A DNA stretch of 64,000 nt from Algoriphagus terrigena DSM 22685 (GCF_000429445.1 NZ_AUBW01000018.1:62001-126000); one strand, 5' to 3'; shown: positions 35,076 through 44,104, numbered from the stretch's first letter. Numbers and translations: made by a program. Notes: a model not told the origin generated them from the sequence alone.

Positions 35076-35249
35076 TTTCTGTATTGAAAAATTGGAAGAT
35101 TTTAAAATTGGAAAATTAAGCTGGAAGGCTGTAAAGAAGGTTGCAAGGTCTGAGACCTCGGTATTCAGCAATCAATATTCAATACCCATCATTTCCCAAA
35201 CCGGGAAAATTGGAAGAATATGAATTGAAGTTCCTCACCACCTCGTAAA

Positions 35250-36428
35250 TCAATAATTTCCCCACTTGATATACGTTTCCAGATCCTTGTCGCCACGGCC
35301 CGAGAGGTTCACCACGATCACGTCATCCTTAGAGTATTCGATCATATTCAAGGCATACAGCGCATGAGCGGATTCGATGGCAGGAATGATTCCCTCCAAC
35401 TTGCTGAGCTCGATGCCAGATGCCATGGCGTCTTTGTCCTCCACTGCGACAAACTCCCCTCTTCCCACATCAAAAAGATGCGCGTGAACCGGCCCGATGC
35501 CCGGATAATCCAATCCCGCAGAGATAGAATGCGGCTCCACCACCTGACCGTCTTCGGTCTGCATCAGAATCGTCTTCGATCCGTGCAGGATTCCCGGAGA
35601 TCCTAATGCTGTTGTCGCTGCAGATTTGCCTGAGCTGACGCCCAAACCGGCCGCTTCAGCAGCCACGAGACGAACCTCAGGTGTATTATAGTAATGGTAA
35701 AAAGCCCCGGCGGCATTCGATCCACCACCCACACAGGCGATGACGATATCCGGGTTTTCCCGTCCTTCTTTTTCCTTAAGCTGCCACTTGATCTCTTCGG
35801 AAATCACCGACTGAAACCGCGCCACCATCTCCGGATAAGGGTGCGGACCGACCACCGAGCCGATGATGTAATGCGTATCCACCGGGTTGTTGATCCAAGC
35901 GCGCATGGCTTCATTTGTCGCATCTTTTAGGGTTTTGGAGCCAGATACGGCCGGAACCACGGTCGCGCCAAGGATCTTCATCCGCTCTACATTGGGACGC
36001 TGTCGCGCAATGTCGATCTCGCCCATGTAGACCGTGCATTCCATTCCCATCAGCGCGCAGACTGTCGCTGTGGCTACACCGTGTTGTCCCGCTCCGGTCT
36101 CGGCGATAATGCGCTTTTTCCCAAGCTTCTTCGCCAGGATGATCTGACCAATGGTATTGTTGACCTTGTGTGCACCGGTGTGGCAGAGATCTTCACGCTT
36201 CAGATAAATTTTCGCTCTATATTTTTCCGAAAGTCTGGAAGCAAAATACAGAGGAGTCGGACGTCCGACATAGTCTTTCAGCAAACCTCTGAATTCATCC
36301 TGAAATTCCTTCGAAGCCAGGATGGATTCGTAATTCTCCTTCAGTTCTTCAACATTGGGATACAGCATCTCAGGAATGTAGGCTCCGCCAAACTTGCCGT
36401 AAAAGCCCTTTTCATCTACACCTATCAT
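35250..36428 (-). CDS. trpB: Tryptophan synthase beta chain
   Basis: 392 residues from the ATG at 36428 ([15 protein letters not shown]). An upstream in-frame start would overlap trpF. The PLP lysine in [13 protein letters not shown], the phosphate loop GGGSNAAG, and [25 protein letters not shown] with the COMM-domain contacts are present. It condenses indole with serine. Sits 19 bases after trpF. Confidence 0.97.
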   Translation of the reverse strand: MIGVDEKGFYGKFGGAYIPEMLYPNVEELKENYESILASKEFQDEFRGLLKDYVGRPTPLYFASRLSEKYRAKIYLKREDLCHTGAHKVNNTIGQIILAKKLGKKRIIAETGAGQHGVATATVCALMGMECTVYMGEIDIARQRPNVERMKILGATVVPAVSGSKTLKDATNEAMRAWINNPVDTHYIIGSVVGPHPYPEMVARFQSVISEEIKWQLKEKEGRENPDIVIACVGGGSNAAGAFYHYYNTPEVRLVAAEAAGLGVSSGKSAATTALGSPGILHGSKTILMQTEDGQVVEPHSISAGLDYPGIGPVHAHLFDVGRGEFVAVEDKDAMASGIELSKLEGIIPAIESAHALYALNMIEYSKDDVIVVNLSGRGDKDLETYIKWGNY

Positions 36429-36447
36429 TGGAAAATGGTTTATTAGG

Positions 36448-37092
36448 TTATTGGTTATTAGCATCTGGCAGAGCCAAGACGATTTTAAAATTCTTTAGTT
36501 TCTCAATATTTTTCAGCCCCGGCGCATCCTCAAATTTCGAGTTCAGATCCACGCCTTCGAGCTGCGGGACTTTCTCTGCCAAAGCCAAAACCTCGGCAGC
36601 GCTTCCTTCATCCAACCCTCCGCTCAGGAAAAAGCCCGTCTCGAAGGGATAGCTCTCTAGAATCTCCCAGTCAAACTTCCGCCCCGAACCACCATGCTCC
36701 GACGTCGCGGTATCGAAGAGAAATTTGCTCAAAAAAGGCAAATATCCCCTGAGACTTTCCCAGTCAATCGCCTCCCGTACAGAGACTACTTTCCAGATTT
36801 CCGCCTTTGTTTTCTGACTCAATTCTTCGACAAATCCGACCGTCTCGCTTCCATGAAGTTGAACTGCGGAAAGTTGAAACATCTCAATCTTCTTCAGTAT
36901 CTCCGTCAAACTTTCATTGACAAAGACCCCTACTTTTTTCACATCAACTCCAGCAACCTGAGAAGCAAATTCATCGGCGACAAATCGCTGAGATTTCGGA
37001 TAAAAGATCAAGCCCATCCAGTCGGGCTTCACCTCCGAAACCAACCTCAGGATATTCTCCCGCTCCCGCATGCCACAGACTTTGACTTCCAT
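36448..37092 (-). CDS. trpF: Phosphoribosylanthranilate isomerase
   Basis: 214 residues. A TIM barrel beginning [16 protein letters not shown], with the catalytic cysteine in KVCGM, VQLHGSE and [17 protein letters not shown] (phosphate site), and [17 protein letters not shown]. Start and trpC stop overlap as TGATG, so translation is coupled. TrpF and TrpC are separate proteins here, not fused as in E. coli. Confidence 0.96.
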   Translation of the reverse strand: MEVKVCGMRERENILRLVSEVKPDWMGLIFYPKSQRFVADEFASQVAGVDVKKVGVFVNESLTEILKKIEMFQLSAVQLHGSETVGFVEELSQKTKAEIWKVVSVREAIDWESLRGYLPFLSKFLFDTATSEHGGSGRKFDWEILESYPFETGFFLSGGLDEGSAAEVLALAEKVPQLEGVDLNSKFEDAPGLKNIEKLKNFKIVLALPDANNQ

Positions 37093-37913
37093 CAGGAGTT
37101 GCTCAGCGTCGTCTCAGCGGCCAGGAGTTTTCTAAATTCCTTGATAAAATTGTAAGCAGCCTGTTCCGGCCTGCCGGATTTCATGAAGTTCTCGCCGATC
37201 AAGAATCCGTCAAAACCCGCCTTTTTCAATTGCACCATTGTCTTCGGATCGGAGATTCCGCTTTCGGATACTTTGACAAAAGTGTTGGGAATCTGATCCA
37301 CTAAAGCAAGCGAAGTATCCACGGACACTTCAAAGGTCTTCAGGTTTCGGTTGTTCACACCGACCAAATCCAAGTCATCGCAAAGGCTTCTTTCCAGCTC
37401 TTCTCCGTCATGCACTTCCATCAGCACTTCCAGCCCCAAACTCTTTGCAAAAGCCGCAAGGGACTTCAGATTCGCTGGTTCCAGAGCCGCGGCGATCAAC
37501 AGGATGCAGTCGGCCCCCATGGATTTAGCCTCCAGGATCTGGTACTCGTCCACGACGAAATCCTTTCGGATAATCGGGCAGAAGTTGAATTTCCTGGCAG
37601 TCTTCAGATCCTCGCTTGTACCGCCAAAGTACTCTTTGTCGGTCAATACAGACAAGGCCGAAGCTCCGGCCTGCATGTAGCCGATGCTTACTTTTTCGAC
37701 AGATGCGGAGCCGTTGATCAGTCCCTTGGAAGGCGACTTGCGTTTGAACTCCGCGATGATTCCCGATTTCTCGGGATTGGTCACGTACTTCTTCATCGAT
37801 ACCACCTTTCCGTCAAAAAACACGCTGCTTTCCAACAGTTTCACCGGCACCAAACTCTTTCTTTCTTCCACTTCCCGGTATTTGGAAGCAATGATTTTAT
37901 CTAAAATATTCAT
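37092..37913 (-). CDS. trpC: Indole-3-glycerol-phosphate synthase
   Basis: 273 residues. IIAEFKRKSPSKG (catalytic Lys), SVLTDKEYFGGTSEDL, IRKDFVVDEYQILEAKSMGADCILLI (second Lys), GVNNRNLKTFEV and VSESGI are all characteristic. It closes the indole ring with loss of CO2. Starts 6 bases after the trpD stop. Confidence 0.97.
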   Translation of the reverse strand: MNILDKIIASKYREVEERKSLVPVKLLESSVFFDGKVVSMKKYVTNPEKSGIIAEFKRKSPSKGLINGSASVEKVSIGYMQAGASALSVLTDKEYFGGTSEDLKTARKFNFCPIIRKDFVVDEYQILEAKSMGADCILLIAAALEPANLKSLAAFAKSLGLEVLMEVHDGEELERSLCDDLDLVGVNNRNLKTFEVSVDTSLALVDQIPNTFVKVSESGISDPKTMVQLKKAGFDGFLIGENFMKSGRPEQAAYNFIKEFRKLLAAETTLSNS

Positions 37914-37919
37914 GGGAAT

Positions 37920-38930
37920 TTAAGCTAATGAAACTGAGGTTTTGGGATTGACCAGTCCGTCGAATACCCGAAGTGCTTTGCCGCTGAGCAAAACTTCCTC
38001 GGCCAACGCTACGGCATCGGTGAAAGCCAAGTTTTCGCGCGCCGTCACCAAGGCAGCGGCCGCATTGGCGGTCACGACGGAGTTTTGGCTGTTCGTTCCT
38101 TTTCCTTTCAACACACTTTCAAATATTTTGGCGGACTCCTGGATGGAATTTCCTCCGGCAATACTTTCGGCAGAAATCCTGCTGAGGCCGATATTCTCAG
38201 GATGAAGCAGCTTCTCTCCCTGATTGGAGATCATCTTAAACGGCCCCGTGAGCGAGATCTCATCGTAGCCATCCAGCGCATGCAGGATCGAAAATCTCCC
38301 CTCCATCTCCTGGTAGAGGTATCCGTACAAACGGGCAAGCTCCAAGCTAAAGACACCGACTAGCTGTTTTCTTGGAAAACTGGGATTCACCATCGGCCCG
38401 AGCATGTTGAAAAATGTCTTCACGCCAAGTTCCTTTCGGATGGGGGCGACGTTTTTCATAGCGGGGTGGAAAAGTGGCGCGTGAAGGAAGCAGAGTCCCG
38501 CCTCGTCCAACGATCGTCTGATTTCCCCGATGTCATTAGTAAACTCATATCCGAAATATGCCAACAGGTTGGACGAGCCGCAGATCGACGAAACGCCCGT
38601 ATTCCCGTGTTTGGCCACATTCTGCCCCGCCCCTGCGACGATGAAGGAAGACAGCGTGGAAATATTGAAGGTATCCTTGCCGTCGCCGCCCGTGCCGCAG
38701 AGATCCATCGCATCGTATTCGGCAATCTCTACCGGAATGCAAAGCTCCAACATGGCCTCCCTAAAACCCCGCAACTCCTCCACCGTGATGGAGCGCATCA
38801 GATACACGGTCATAAAAGCAGCTATCTGACTTTGATTATAGGAACCAGTCGCCAGGTTTTTCAACACTTCCCGGGCTTGATCTTGGGAGAGTGTCTTATG
38901 TTCGATTAATTGATTGAGGATTTCTTTCAT
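37920..38930 (-). CDS. trpD: Anthranilate phosphoribosyltransferase
   Basis: 336 residues. DLCGTGGDGKDTFNIST (PRPP-binding GTGGD), KHGNTGVSS and LGPMVNPSFPRKQLVGVF are present. It joins anthranilate to PRPP. Not fused to TrpG, which is encoded 40 bases upstream. Confidence 0.97.
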   Translation of the reverse strand: MKEILNQLIEHKTLSQDQAREVLKNLATGSYNQSQIAAFMTVYLMRSITVEELRGFREAMLELCIPVEIAEYDAMDLCGTGGDGKDTFNISTLSSFIVAGAGQNVAKHGNTGVSSICGSSNLLAYFGYEFTNDIGEIRRSLDEAGLCFLHAPLFHPAMKNVAPIRKELGVKTFFNMLGPMVNPSFPRKQLVGVFSLELARLYGYLYQEMEGRFSILHALDGYDEISLTGPFKMISNQGEKLLHPENIGLSRISAESIAGGNSIQESAKIFESVLKGKGTNSQNSVVTANAAAALVTARENLAFTDAVALAEEVLLSGKALRVFDGLVNPKTSVSLA

Positions 38931-38970
38931 TACGAGTGGGTGGGATGATGGGTGACGGATGAAGCCTAAA

Positions 38971-39537
38971 TCAGGATTCCAGCCAGTTTTGCATGATTTT
39001 GACGCCGTTTTCTGTCAGGATGCTCTCTGGGTGAAACTGCACTCCTCTGACGTCAAACTTTCTGTGGCGAACGGCCATGATTTGTTGGTCCGGAGTACGG
39101 GCAATCACTTCGAGATCAGGCGAAAGGGTGGATTCGTCAATGACCCAGGAGTGATATCTTCCAATACTAAATGTATCGGGGATTTGGTCGAAAAGCAAGT
39201 CTTTTTGAATCGTCACTTTGGAAGCCACACCGTGCAGCACTTCAGAAAGATTGATCAGGCTGCCGCCAAAAGCTTCGCCAATGGCCTGATGTCCAAGGCA
39301 AACGCCAAGAATGGACTTTGACGCTGCATATTTCTTCAGTAGTTCGGGCATGATCCCAGCTTCGGAAGGAACGCCTGGACCCGGCGAAAGCAGGATTTTG
39401 TCGTATTGAGCCACATCCTCCAAGCTGATTTTGTCATTTCGGAAGACATCCATCTGAGGCCCATAGCCCAGTTGACGGACGATGTAGACCAGGTTGTAGG
39501 TGAACGAGTCGTAATTATCGAGTACTAATATTTTCAT
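38971..39537 (-). CDS. trpG: Anthranilate synthase component II (glutamine amidotransferase)
   Basis: 188 residues. A class I glutamine amidotransferase with LSPGPGVPSEAG, the catalytic cysteine in GVCLGHQAIGEAFGG and the His-Glu pair in VQFHPESIL. It supplies ammonia to TrpE. Such subunits can also serve 4-amino-4-deoxychorismate synthesis, but position between trpE and trpD supports the Trp role. 10 bases after trpE. Confidence 0.96.
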   Translation of the reverse strand: MKILVLDNYDSFTYNLVYIVRQLGYGPQMDVFRNDKISLEDVAQYDKILLSPGPGVPSEAGIMPELLKKYAASKSILGVCLGHQAIGEAFGGSLINLSEVLHGVASKVTIQKDLLFDQIPDTFSIGRYHSWVIDESTLSPDLEVIARTPDQQIMAVRHRKFDVRGVQFHPESILTENGVKIMQNWLES

Positions 39538-39547
39538 CTTAGTTGGG

Positions 39548-40960
39548 TCAAATATTTTCTGCCGCTCTCAGAGCGACTCTCAAAGCCTCTAATTTGTTTG
39601 CTACTTCCTGCAATTCTGATGGAATTGAGCTTTTCGCCACCACCCCGGCGCCGGCCTGGAATCGGAGTTGATTGTTTTCTGACACAAAAGACCGGATCAG
39701 AATGGCGTGATTGAAATCCCCATTGAATCCCAAGTATCCAATTGCCCCTCCGTAAAACTGACGGCTGACATTTTCCAGTTCGTCGATCAGTTCCATTGCA
39801 CGATACTTTGGTGCTCCGGTCAAGGTGCCGGCAGGGAAAGTATCCGCCACCAATTGGAGTGGATTGGCTCCGTCCGGAAGTTGTCCAGTCACTTTGGACA
39901 CCAAGTGGATGACGTGAGAGTAGTATTGAATTTCTTTGAATACATCCACATTCACGGTATTGGAGGAGCGGGAAAGGTCGTTTCTGGCCAAGTCCACGAG
40001 CATCACATGCTCAGAATTTTCCTTGGGATCGTCGTAGAGCTTTCTCGCCAACTCGGCATCTTCCGCATCATTTCCTGTTCTGCGGAAAGTCCCGGCGATG
40101 GGAAAGATCGTTGCAGTCCGGTTTTTCACTACAATCTGAGCTTCTGGCGAGCTGCCAAAAACTTTGAAGGAACCGTAGTCAAAATAGAACAGATAAGGTG
40201 ATGGGTTAACCGATCTCAGGGCACGGTACACATTGAATTCGTCTCCTTTGAAATCGGTGGTAAACCGGCGGGAAAGTACGATTTGGAAGACGTCTCCCCG
40301 AAAGCAGTGCTCACGGCCCTGATTCAGTATTTTCAGAAACTGCTCGTCGGTATAATTGGACACTTCCTCGCCGACTTTTTTGAATGAATAGGCGGGGATG
40401 TTCTTGTTGTTGAGCAGCGTTTCGATTTCTCCCATGTACTCTGGGTTTTCAGCTCCGGCAATGCGGTGCTCGAAAAGGTGCAATTCATTTTTGTAATGAT
40501 CCACTACGATGATGTTTTGGTACATGGAGTACTGCATCATCGGAGTCTCATTAGGACTCGTATTTTGGAGTTTGATATCTTCAAAATAGGCCAGCGTGTC
40601 GTATTGGATATAGCCAAACAAGCCGTTGGTGCTGAACTTAAACTTGTCCGGAGTCGGATCAAACTTTTTCCCGAAAGCCCTGAGGCAATCCATCAGTCTG
40701 TTTTTGGCAGTCACTTCATATTCCAAAACTTCTCCGATGGGAAGCGTCTCCCGCACCTTTCCGGCATTAAAACTAAAAGTAGCAAGCGGGTTGAAGCAGA
40801 TAAAGGAATAGCTGTTTTCCTGACCGTGGTAGTCGGAGCTTTCGAGCAGGATCGGATTGGCAAAACGGTCTCTGATCTGCAGGTAAATGCTAACCGGAGT
40901 AATGGTATCCGCCAGTCTCTTGCGGTACGTGGTCAAAATCGGAAATTTTACGTGGCTCAT
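39548..40960 (-). CDS. trpE: Anthranilate synthase component I
   Basis: 470 residues. The chorismate-binding domain shows RNDLSRSSNTVNVD, FPAGTLTGAPKYRAMELIDELE and GAGVVAKSSIPSELQEVANK. Near the N-terminus is PILLESSDYHG, the LLES element used for tryptophan feedback binding in this family, so enzyme-level inhibition is expected in addition to attenuation. First structural gene after the leader, starting 22 bases beyond the U-run of the attenuator. Confidence 0.97.
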   Translation of the reverse strand: MSHVKFPILTTYRKRLADTITPVSIYLQIRDRFANPILLESSDYHGQENSYSFICFNPLATFSFNAGKVRETLPIGEVLEYEVTAKNRLMDCLRAFGKKFDPTPDKFKFSTNGLFGYIQYDTLAYFEDIKLQNTSPNETPMMQYSMYQNIIVVDHYKNELHLFEHRIAGAENPEYMGEIETLLNNKNIPAYSFKKVGEEVSNYTDEQFLKILNQGREHCFRGDVFQIVLSRRFTTDFKGDEFNVYRALRSVNPSPYLFYFDYGSFKVFGSSPEAQIVVKNRTATIFPIAGTFRRTGNDAEDAELARKLYDDPKENSEHVMLVDLARNDLSRSSNTVNVDVFKEIQYYSHVIHLVSKVTGQLPDGANPLQLVADTFPAGTLTGAPKYRAMELIDELENVSRQFYGGAIGYLGFNGDFNHAILIRSFVSENNQLRFQAGAGVVAKSSIPSELQEVANKLEALRVALRAAENI

Positions 40961-40982
40961 TCAGGTTTGATTTTTTGGCATG

Positions 40983-41016
40983 AAAAAAGGCTTACCGGGA
41001 ATCCAGTAAGCCTTTT
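40983..41016 (-). terminator. trp attenuator (leader terminator)
   Basis: A perfect 11-bp stem, AAAAGGCTTAC (41016-41006) and GTAAGCCTTTT (40995-40985), with a 10-nt loop, then a U6 run to 40983, located between the leader peptide stop and trpE. The 5' arm part GGCTTACTG (41012-41004) can instead pair with CAGAAAGCC (41054-41046) near the end of the leader ORF: 8 pairs and one A-A mismatch. The competing pairing is expected to prevent termination when a ribosome stalls at the Trp codons. Confidence 0.9.
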
Positions 41017-41036
41017 ACTATGTGGTTGCGCAATTT

Positions 41037-41114
41037 TTAGGCAACGGCTTTCTGAGCTCTCCCTTGGAAAGTTGTAGAATGCCACCACCAGAATTTGTTC
41101 GCGATTGTTTTCAT
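41037..41114 (-). CDS. trpL: trp operon leader peptide, 25 aa with three consecutive Trp codons
   Basis: The ATG at 41114 opens a 25-codon frame ending TAA at 41039-41037. It reads MKTIANKFWWWHSTTFQGRA and then five more residues. Codons 9-11 are TGG TGG TGG. Twenty bases after the stop, the attenuator stem begins. Codons 21-23 (CAG AAA GCC) form the antiterminator half, so a ribosome that reaches the stop codon would cover it and let the terminator form, while one stalled at Trp 9-11 would leave it free. The arrangement is that of a ribosome-mediated attenuator. The ATG lies only 10 bases after the -7 promoter element, so no Shine-Dalgarno can exist. Confidence 0.92.
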   Translation of the reverse strand: MKTIANKFWWWHSTTFQGRAQKAVA

Positions 41115-41124
41115 AAGACTTGGG

Positions 41125-41154
41125 CAAATTTAGAAAGGGATTGGAATTTGCAAA
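41125..41154 (-). promoter_or_regulatory. trp operon promoter
   Basis: On the minus strand TTTG (41154-41151), an 18-nt spacer and TAAATTTG (41132-41125), a full match to the Bacteroidota -33/-7 consensus. Transcription should start about 4-7 bases further on, only some 5 bases before the trpL ATG. Confidence 0.75.
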
Positions 41155-41291
41155 GCATGATTGCAATTTTTTCAAAAAAAAATATTCTCTGATGTCATTT
41201 TCACAATAAATATCGCTCGATCGTCGGCCTCGATACTACCTCAGCTGAGTCATTTACAACCAGTATCCCGCTTCATTGAACAGTCAATCAT

Positions 41292-41299
41292 TAGCTTTG
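41292..41299 (+). promoter_or_regulatory. -7 element of the 41311 gene
   Basis: TAGCTTTG matches TAnnTTTG and lies 11 bases before the ATG, again implying a nearly leaderless mRNA. A TTG is present only 13 bases upstream, so the -33 part is weak. Confidence 0.4.
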
Positions 41300-41310
41300 C
41301 ATAAAAACTC

Positions 41311-41538
41311 ATGGCGAAGGCAATTTCTCACTATTTCAAGCGGAATTTCGACGACTACCAAATTCTGGTCATGGTCAATCCGACAGATTTCACCGGCATC
41401 GAGCTCATCGTGCATCCCGATGGCAGGATCGAAAAGACCGAGATGGAATTTGACGAAGAAATCTTTGATGATCTGGAAGTGGATGAGTTCAAGTCCTGCA
41501 GTCCACTGGAGTTCCAACTCTATCTGGCAAAAGCCTGA
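41311..41538 (+). CDS. Small acidic conserved protein of unknown function
   Basis: 75 residues starting MAKAISHYFKRNFDDYQILVMVNPTDFTGIEL, with a very acidic second half (MEFDEEIFDDLEVDEFKSCSPLEFQLYLAKA). No signal peptide, membrane segment or known motif. The beta-rich start and acidic end suggest a small cytosolic binding protein. It stands alone between the trp leader and folK (convergent). Its composition and well-placed -7 box support a real gene; I do not recognise the family. Confidence 0.75.
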   Translation: MAKAISHYFKRNFDDYQILVMVNPTDFTGIELIVHPDGRIEKTEMEFDEEIFDDLEVDEFKSCSPLEFQLYLAKA

Positions 41539-41560
41539 GTTTTCTCTGGCGCATCGAACT

Positions 41561-42052
41561 TCAGACTTTCTTTTCGTACCGCCTTACCTCGCTTTTGTCT
41601 TCACATTCGGTCAGCATTTCCAGTGAGTTTTTTCCAGAAAACGGGTGAACCTTCAAAGGCAAAATCTCTGCGAGCGGAGCCAATACAAACTTCCGTTGAG
41701 CGATAAACGGGTGCGGTACTTTCAACTGGTCCGAATCAATCACCTGCTCTCCGAAGTAGACAATATCGATATCCATGGTCCGGTCACCCCACGGCTCTTC
41801 ACGCTTTCTTCCCAGATCCGCTTCAATTTTATGGATAATCTTCAGTAGCTCTTCTGGCTCCTTTTCCGTCAAAAACACAGCAATTTGATTCAAAAAATCG
41901 CCCTTGGCCACACCTCCCCAGGCCGCAGTTTCGTACACAGAAGATGTGTTTACCAGTTGGAAATGGCAGCTAAGCGCCTCTACTGCCTGAGACAGTAGCA
42001 GTTGGCTATCTCCTCTGTTTCCTCCTAGACTAAATACGACCTCAGTTTGCAT
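41561..42052 (-). CDS. folK: 6-hydroxymethyl-7,8-dihydropterin pyrophosphokinase
   Basis: 163 residues from the ATG at 42052 (MQTEVVFSLGGNRGDSQ). A longer frame to 42082 is open but atypical. SSVYETAAWGG, LHKIEADLGRKREEPWGDRTMDIDIVYF (the HPPK signature) and VPHPFIAQRKFVLAPLAEI are clear. It makes the pyrophosphoryl pterin for folate synthesis. Single gene, divergent from sppA; folP is not adjacent. Confidence 0.95.
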   Translation of the reverse strand: MQTEVVFSLGGNRGDSQLLLSQAVEALSCHFQLVNTSSVYETAAWGGVAKGDFLNQIAVFLTEKEPEELLKIIHKIEADLGRKREEPWGDRTMDIDIVYFGEQVIDSDQLKVPHPFIAQRKFVLAPLAEILPLKVHPFSGKNSLEMLTECEDKSEVRRYEKKV

Positions 42053-42119
42053 CACTTGTAAGGGTTCGATTGTAAAGGTCAATCAAAAAAAGCTAATTTA
42101 GACTCCAAATTCTAATCTC

Positions 42120-43886
42120 ATGAAATTCTTAGGCAATGTATTGGCCGTTATAGTAGGCTTATTTATATTTTCGATTCTCGGTTTTCTGGTCTTTTTTGGC
42201 ATAGTCGGCATGATCGCCGCGTCGTCCGAGACAGAGGTTTCAGTCAAAGAAAATACCGTCTTGCATCTAGATCTGAACGGCAGAATGCTGGTCGAAAAGA
42301 CAGCTGAAGACGAGCTTGACCTTGGCTTTTTGGGCAGCCCCTTCGGAGGCGACTTAAATGCCGGACTGGTAAATTTGAAGAAGGCGATCCTGGAAGCAAA
42401 AACCAACGAAAATATCAAGGGGATCTATCTGAATGCTGGGTTGATCATCGCAGGTCAGGCAAATCTTTTGGAGTTGAGAGAGGCGTTGGTTGACTTCAAA
42501 GAGTCCGGAAAGTTCATCATCACTTATGACGAAGCCTATTCCGAAGGTGGCTATTTCCTGGCTTCCGCAGCTGATGAAATCTACCTGAATCCGATGGGAG
42601 CGATTGATTTCAACGGTTTTTCCTCCGAAGGAATCTTCCTGAAAGGACTTTTCGAAAAAGTTGGCATCAAGCCTGAAGTGTTCCGAGTCGGCGAATTCAA
42701 AAGTGCCGTGGAGCCTTTCATCCTGGAAAAAATGAGTCCTGAAAATCGACTCCAGACCCAGTATTTCCTCGATGACATCAACAACCTGGCAATTGCCAAG
42801 ATTGCTGAGACCCGCGGAATCGCGCTGGACAGCCTCAAAAAGATCAACTCTGAGATGCTGGTGAGAAAAGCAAAAGATGCCGTGACCTACGGGCTCGCGA
42901 CGGCGCTGGCCTATGAGGATGAAGTCCACACCAAACTCCGCGAAAAACTTGGAATCGGCGAAGATGACGATATCCCAACTATCAATGCAACGGATCTGGG
43001 CTCGTTGGCAAAGTCAAAAAACATCACTTCGGGAAACCGTATTGCGGTCATCCTGGCTGAGGGAGACATCGTCGGAGGAGACGTGGACGGAGCTCTGAGT
43101 TCTGATAAATTCGCGAAGGAGATCCGCAAAGCCCGAAAAGATGAGAACATCAAGGCAATCGTCCTGAGGGTGAATTCTCCAGGCGGCTCCATCGTAGCTT
43201 CAGACGTGATCTGGAGAGAGATGACAGAAGCCAAAAAAGCCAAGCCGCTGATTGTCTCCATGGGTGAAGTGGCGGCCTCAGGCGGCTACTATATCTCCGC
43301 TCCAGCTGACACGATTGTCGCTCAGCCCAATACAATCACGGGTTCAATCGGGATCTTTGGCTTATGGTTCAACGTCCAGGAATTGCTGAACGACAAACTG
43401 GGAGTGACGACAGACGGCGTCTCTACTGGACAGCTGTCCGACTTTATGAACCCTACCCGGGAACTCACGGAAGTCGAGCGCACCATCATCCAGTCGAGCA
43501 TCGAAGAAGGCTACGAAACCTTCATCTCCCGCGTGGCCGAGGGGCGTGGCATGCATCCTGACTCTGTGAAAAAAGTAGCCTCAGGGCGCGTCTGGACGGG
43601 AACTCAGGCAAAAGAGAGAGGATTGGTCGACGTACTTGGCGGATTAAACACCGCCATTGAAATCGCCGCTGGCAAGATTGACGCCGGTGACGACTACCGT
43701 GTCGTCTACTATCCTGAGCAAAAAACCTGGGTTGAAGATTTGCTCAGCGACTTTGGCGACAAAGTTCAGATCAAAGTATTGCAAGCTCAATTGGGAGAAA
43801 ACTATTTCCTGATCGAGAAAGTCAAAAGCCTTCAGCACTTCCAAGGCATCCAGGTCCGAATGCCGCAGGATATTGTAATCAAATAA
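42120..43886 (+). CDS. sppA: Signal peptide peptidase SppA, 67-kDa type
   Basis: 588 residues, the full-length tandem form as in E. coli. An N-terminal transmembrane anchor (about 5-35) precedes two S49 repeats. The catalytic lysine is in the first half (VGEFKSAVEPF, K194) and the nucleophilic serine in the second (GEVAASGGYYIS, S387), matching the Lys-Ser dyad split across repeats. RVNSPGGSIVASDVI is also present. It digests cleaved signal peptides in the membrane. Closed by a strong terminator. Confidence 0.95.
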   Translation: MKFLGNVLAVIVGLFIFSILGFLVFFGIVGMIAASSETEVSVKENTVLHLDLNGRMLVEKTAEDELDLGFLGSPFGGDLNAGLVNLKKAILEAKTNENIKGIYLNAGLIIAGQANLLELREALVDFKESGKFIITYDEAYSEGGYFLASAADEIYLNPMGAIDFNGFSSEGIFLKGLFEKVGIKPEVFRVGEFKSAVEPFILEKMSPENRLQTQYFLDDINNLAIAKIAETRGIALDSLKKINSEMLVRKAKDAVTYGLATALAYEDEVHTKLREKLGIGEDDDIPTINATDLGSLAKSKNITSGNRIAVILAEGDIVGGDVDGALSSDKFAKEIRKARKDENIKAIVLRVNSPGGSIVASDVIWREMTEAKKAKPLIVSMGEVAASGGYYISAPADTIVAQPNTITGSIGIFGLWFNVQELLNDKLGVTTDGVSTGQLSDFMNPTRELTEVERTIIQSSIEEGYETFISRVAEGRGMHPDSVKKVASGRVWTGTQAKERGLVDVLGGLNTAIEIAAGKIDAGDDYRVVYYPEQKTWVEDLLSDFGDKVQIKVLQAQLGENYFLIEKVKSLQHFQGIQVRMPQDIVIK

Positions 43887-43922
43887 AGAAAGTTAAATCA
43901 CTTTCGGCCGTATCTCCGACCC

Positions 43923-43952
43923 AAAAGCTTCCTGGATTTCAGGAAGCTTTTT
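43923..43952 (+). terminator. sppA terminator
   Basis: The perfect 12-bp stem AAAAGCTTCCTG/CAGGAAGCTTTT with loop GATTT, ending in a short U-run. Confidence 0.92.
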
Positions 43953-44070
43953 CTTTATTGAACTGGCCTAGATCAGTCGCTTCAAAAGGCAGAATTCGCA
44001 GCAACTCCACATCCCCATTCGTCTTAAGTCCAGACGGACTCGATAAAAATCAGACGGAAATATCAAAAAC

Positions 44071-44104
44071 AAAAAAAAGCTCCACAACTTCTTGTGGAGC
44101 TTTT
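44071..44104 (-). terminator. Terminator of tRNA-Arg
   Basis: The 13-bp stem AAAAGCTCCACAA/TTGTGGAGCTTTT with loop of four bases. On the minus strand it is followed by a U8 run, 8 bases after the tRNA. Confidence 0.92.

Noticed and set aside
40957..41175. Minus-strand 72-codon frame across the trp leader
   Set aside because: It is in another frame than trpL and crosses the attenuator stem; no start context and no match to known proteins.
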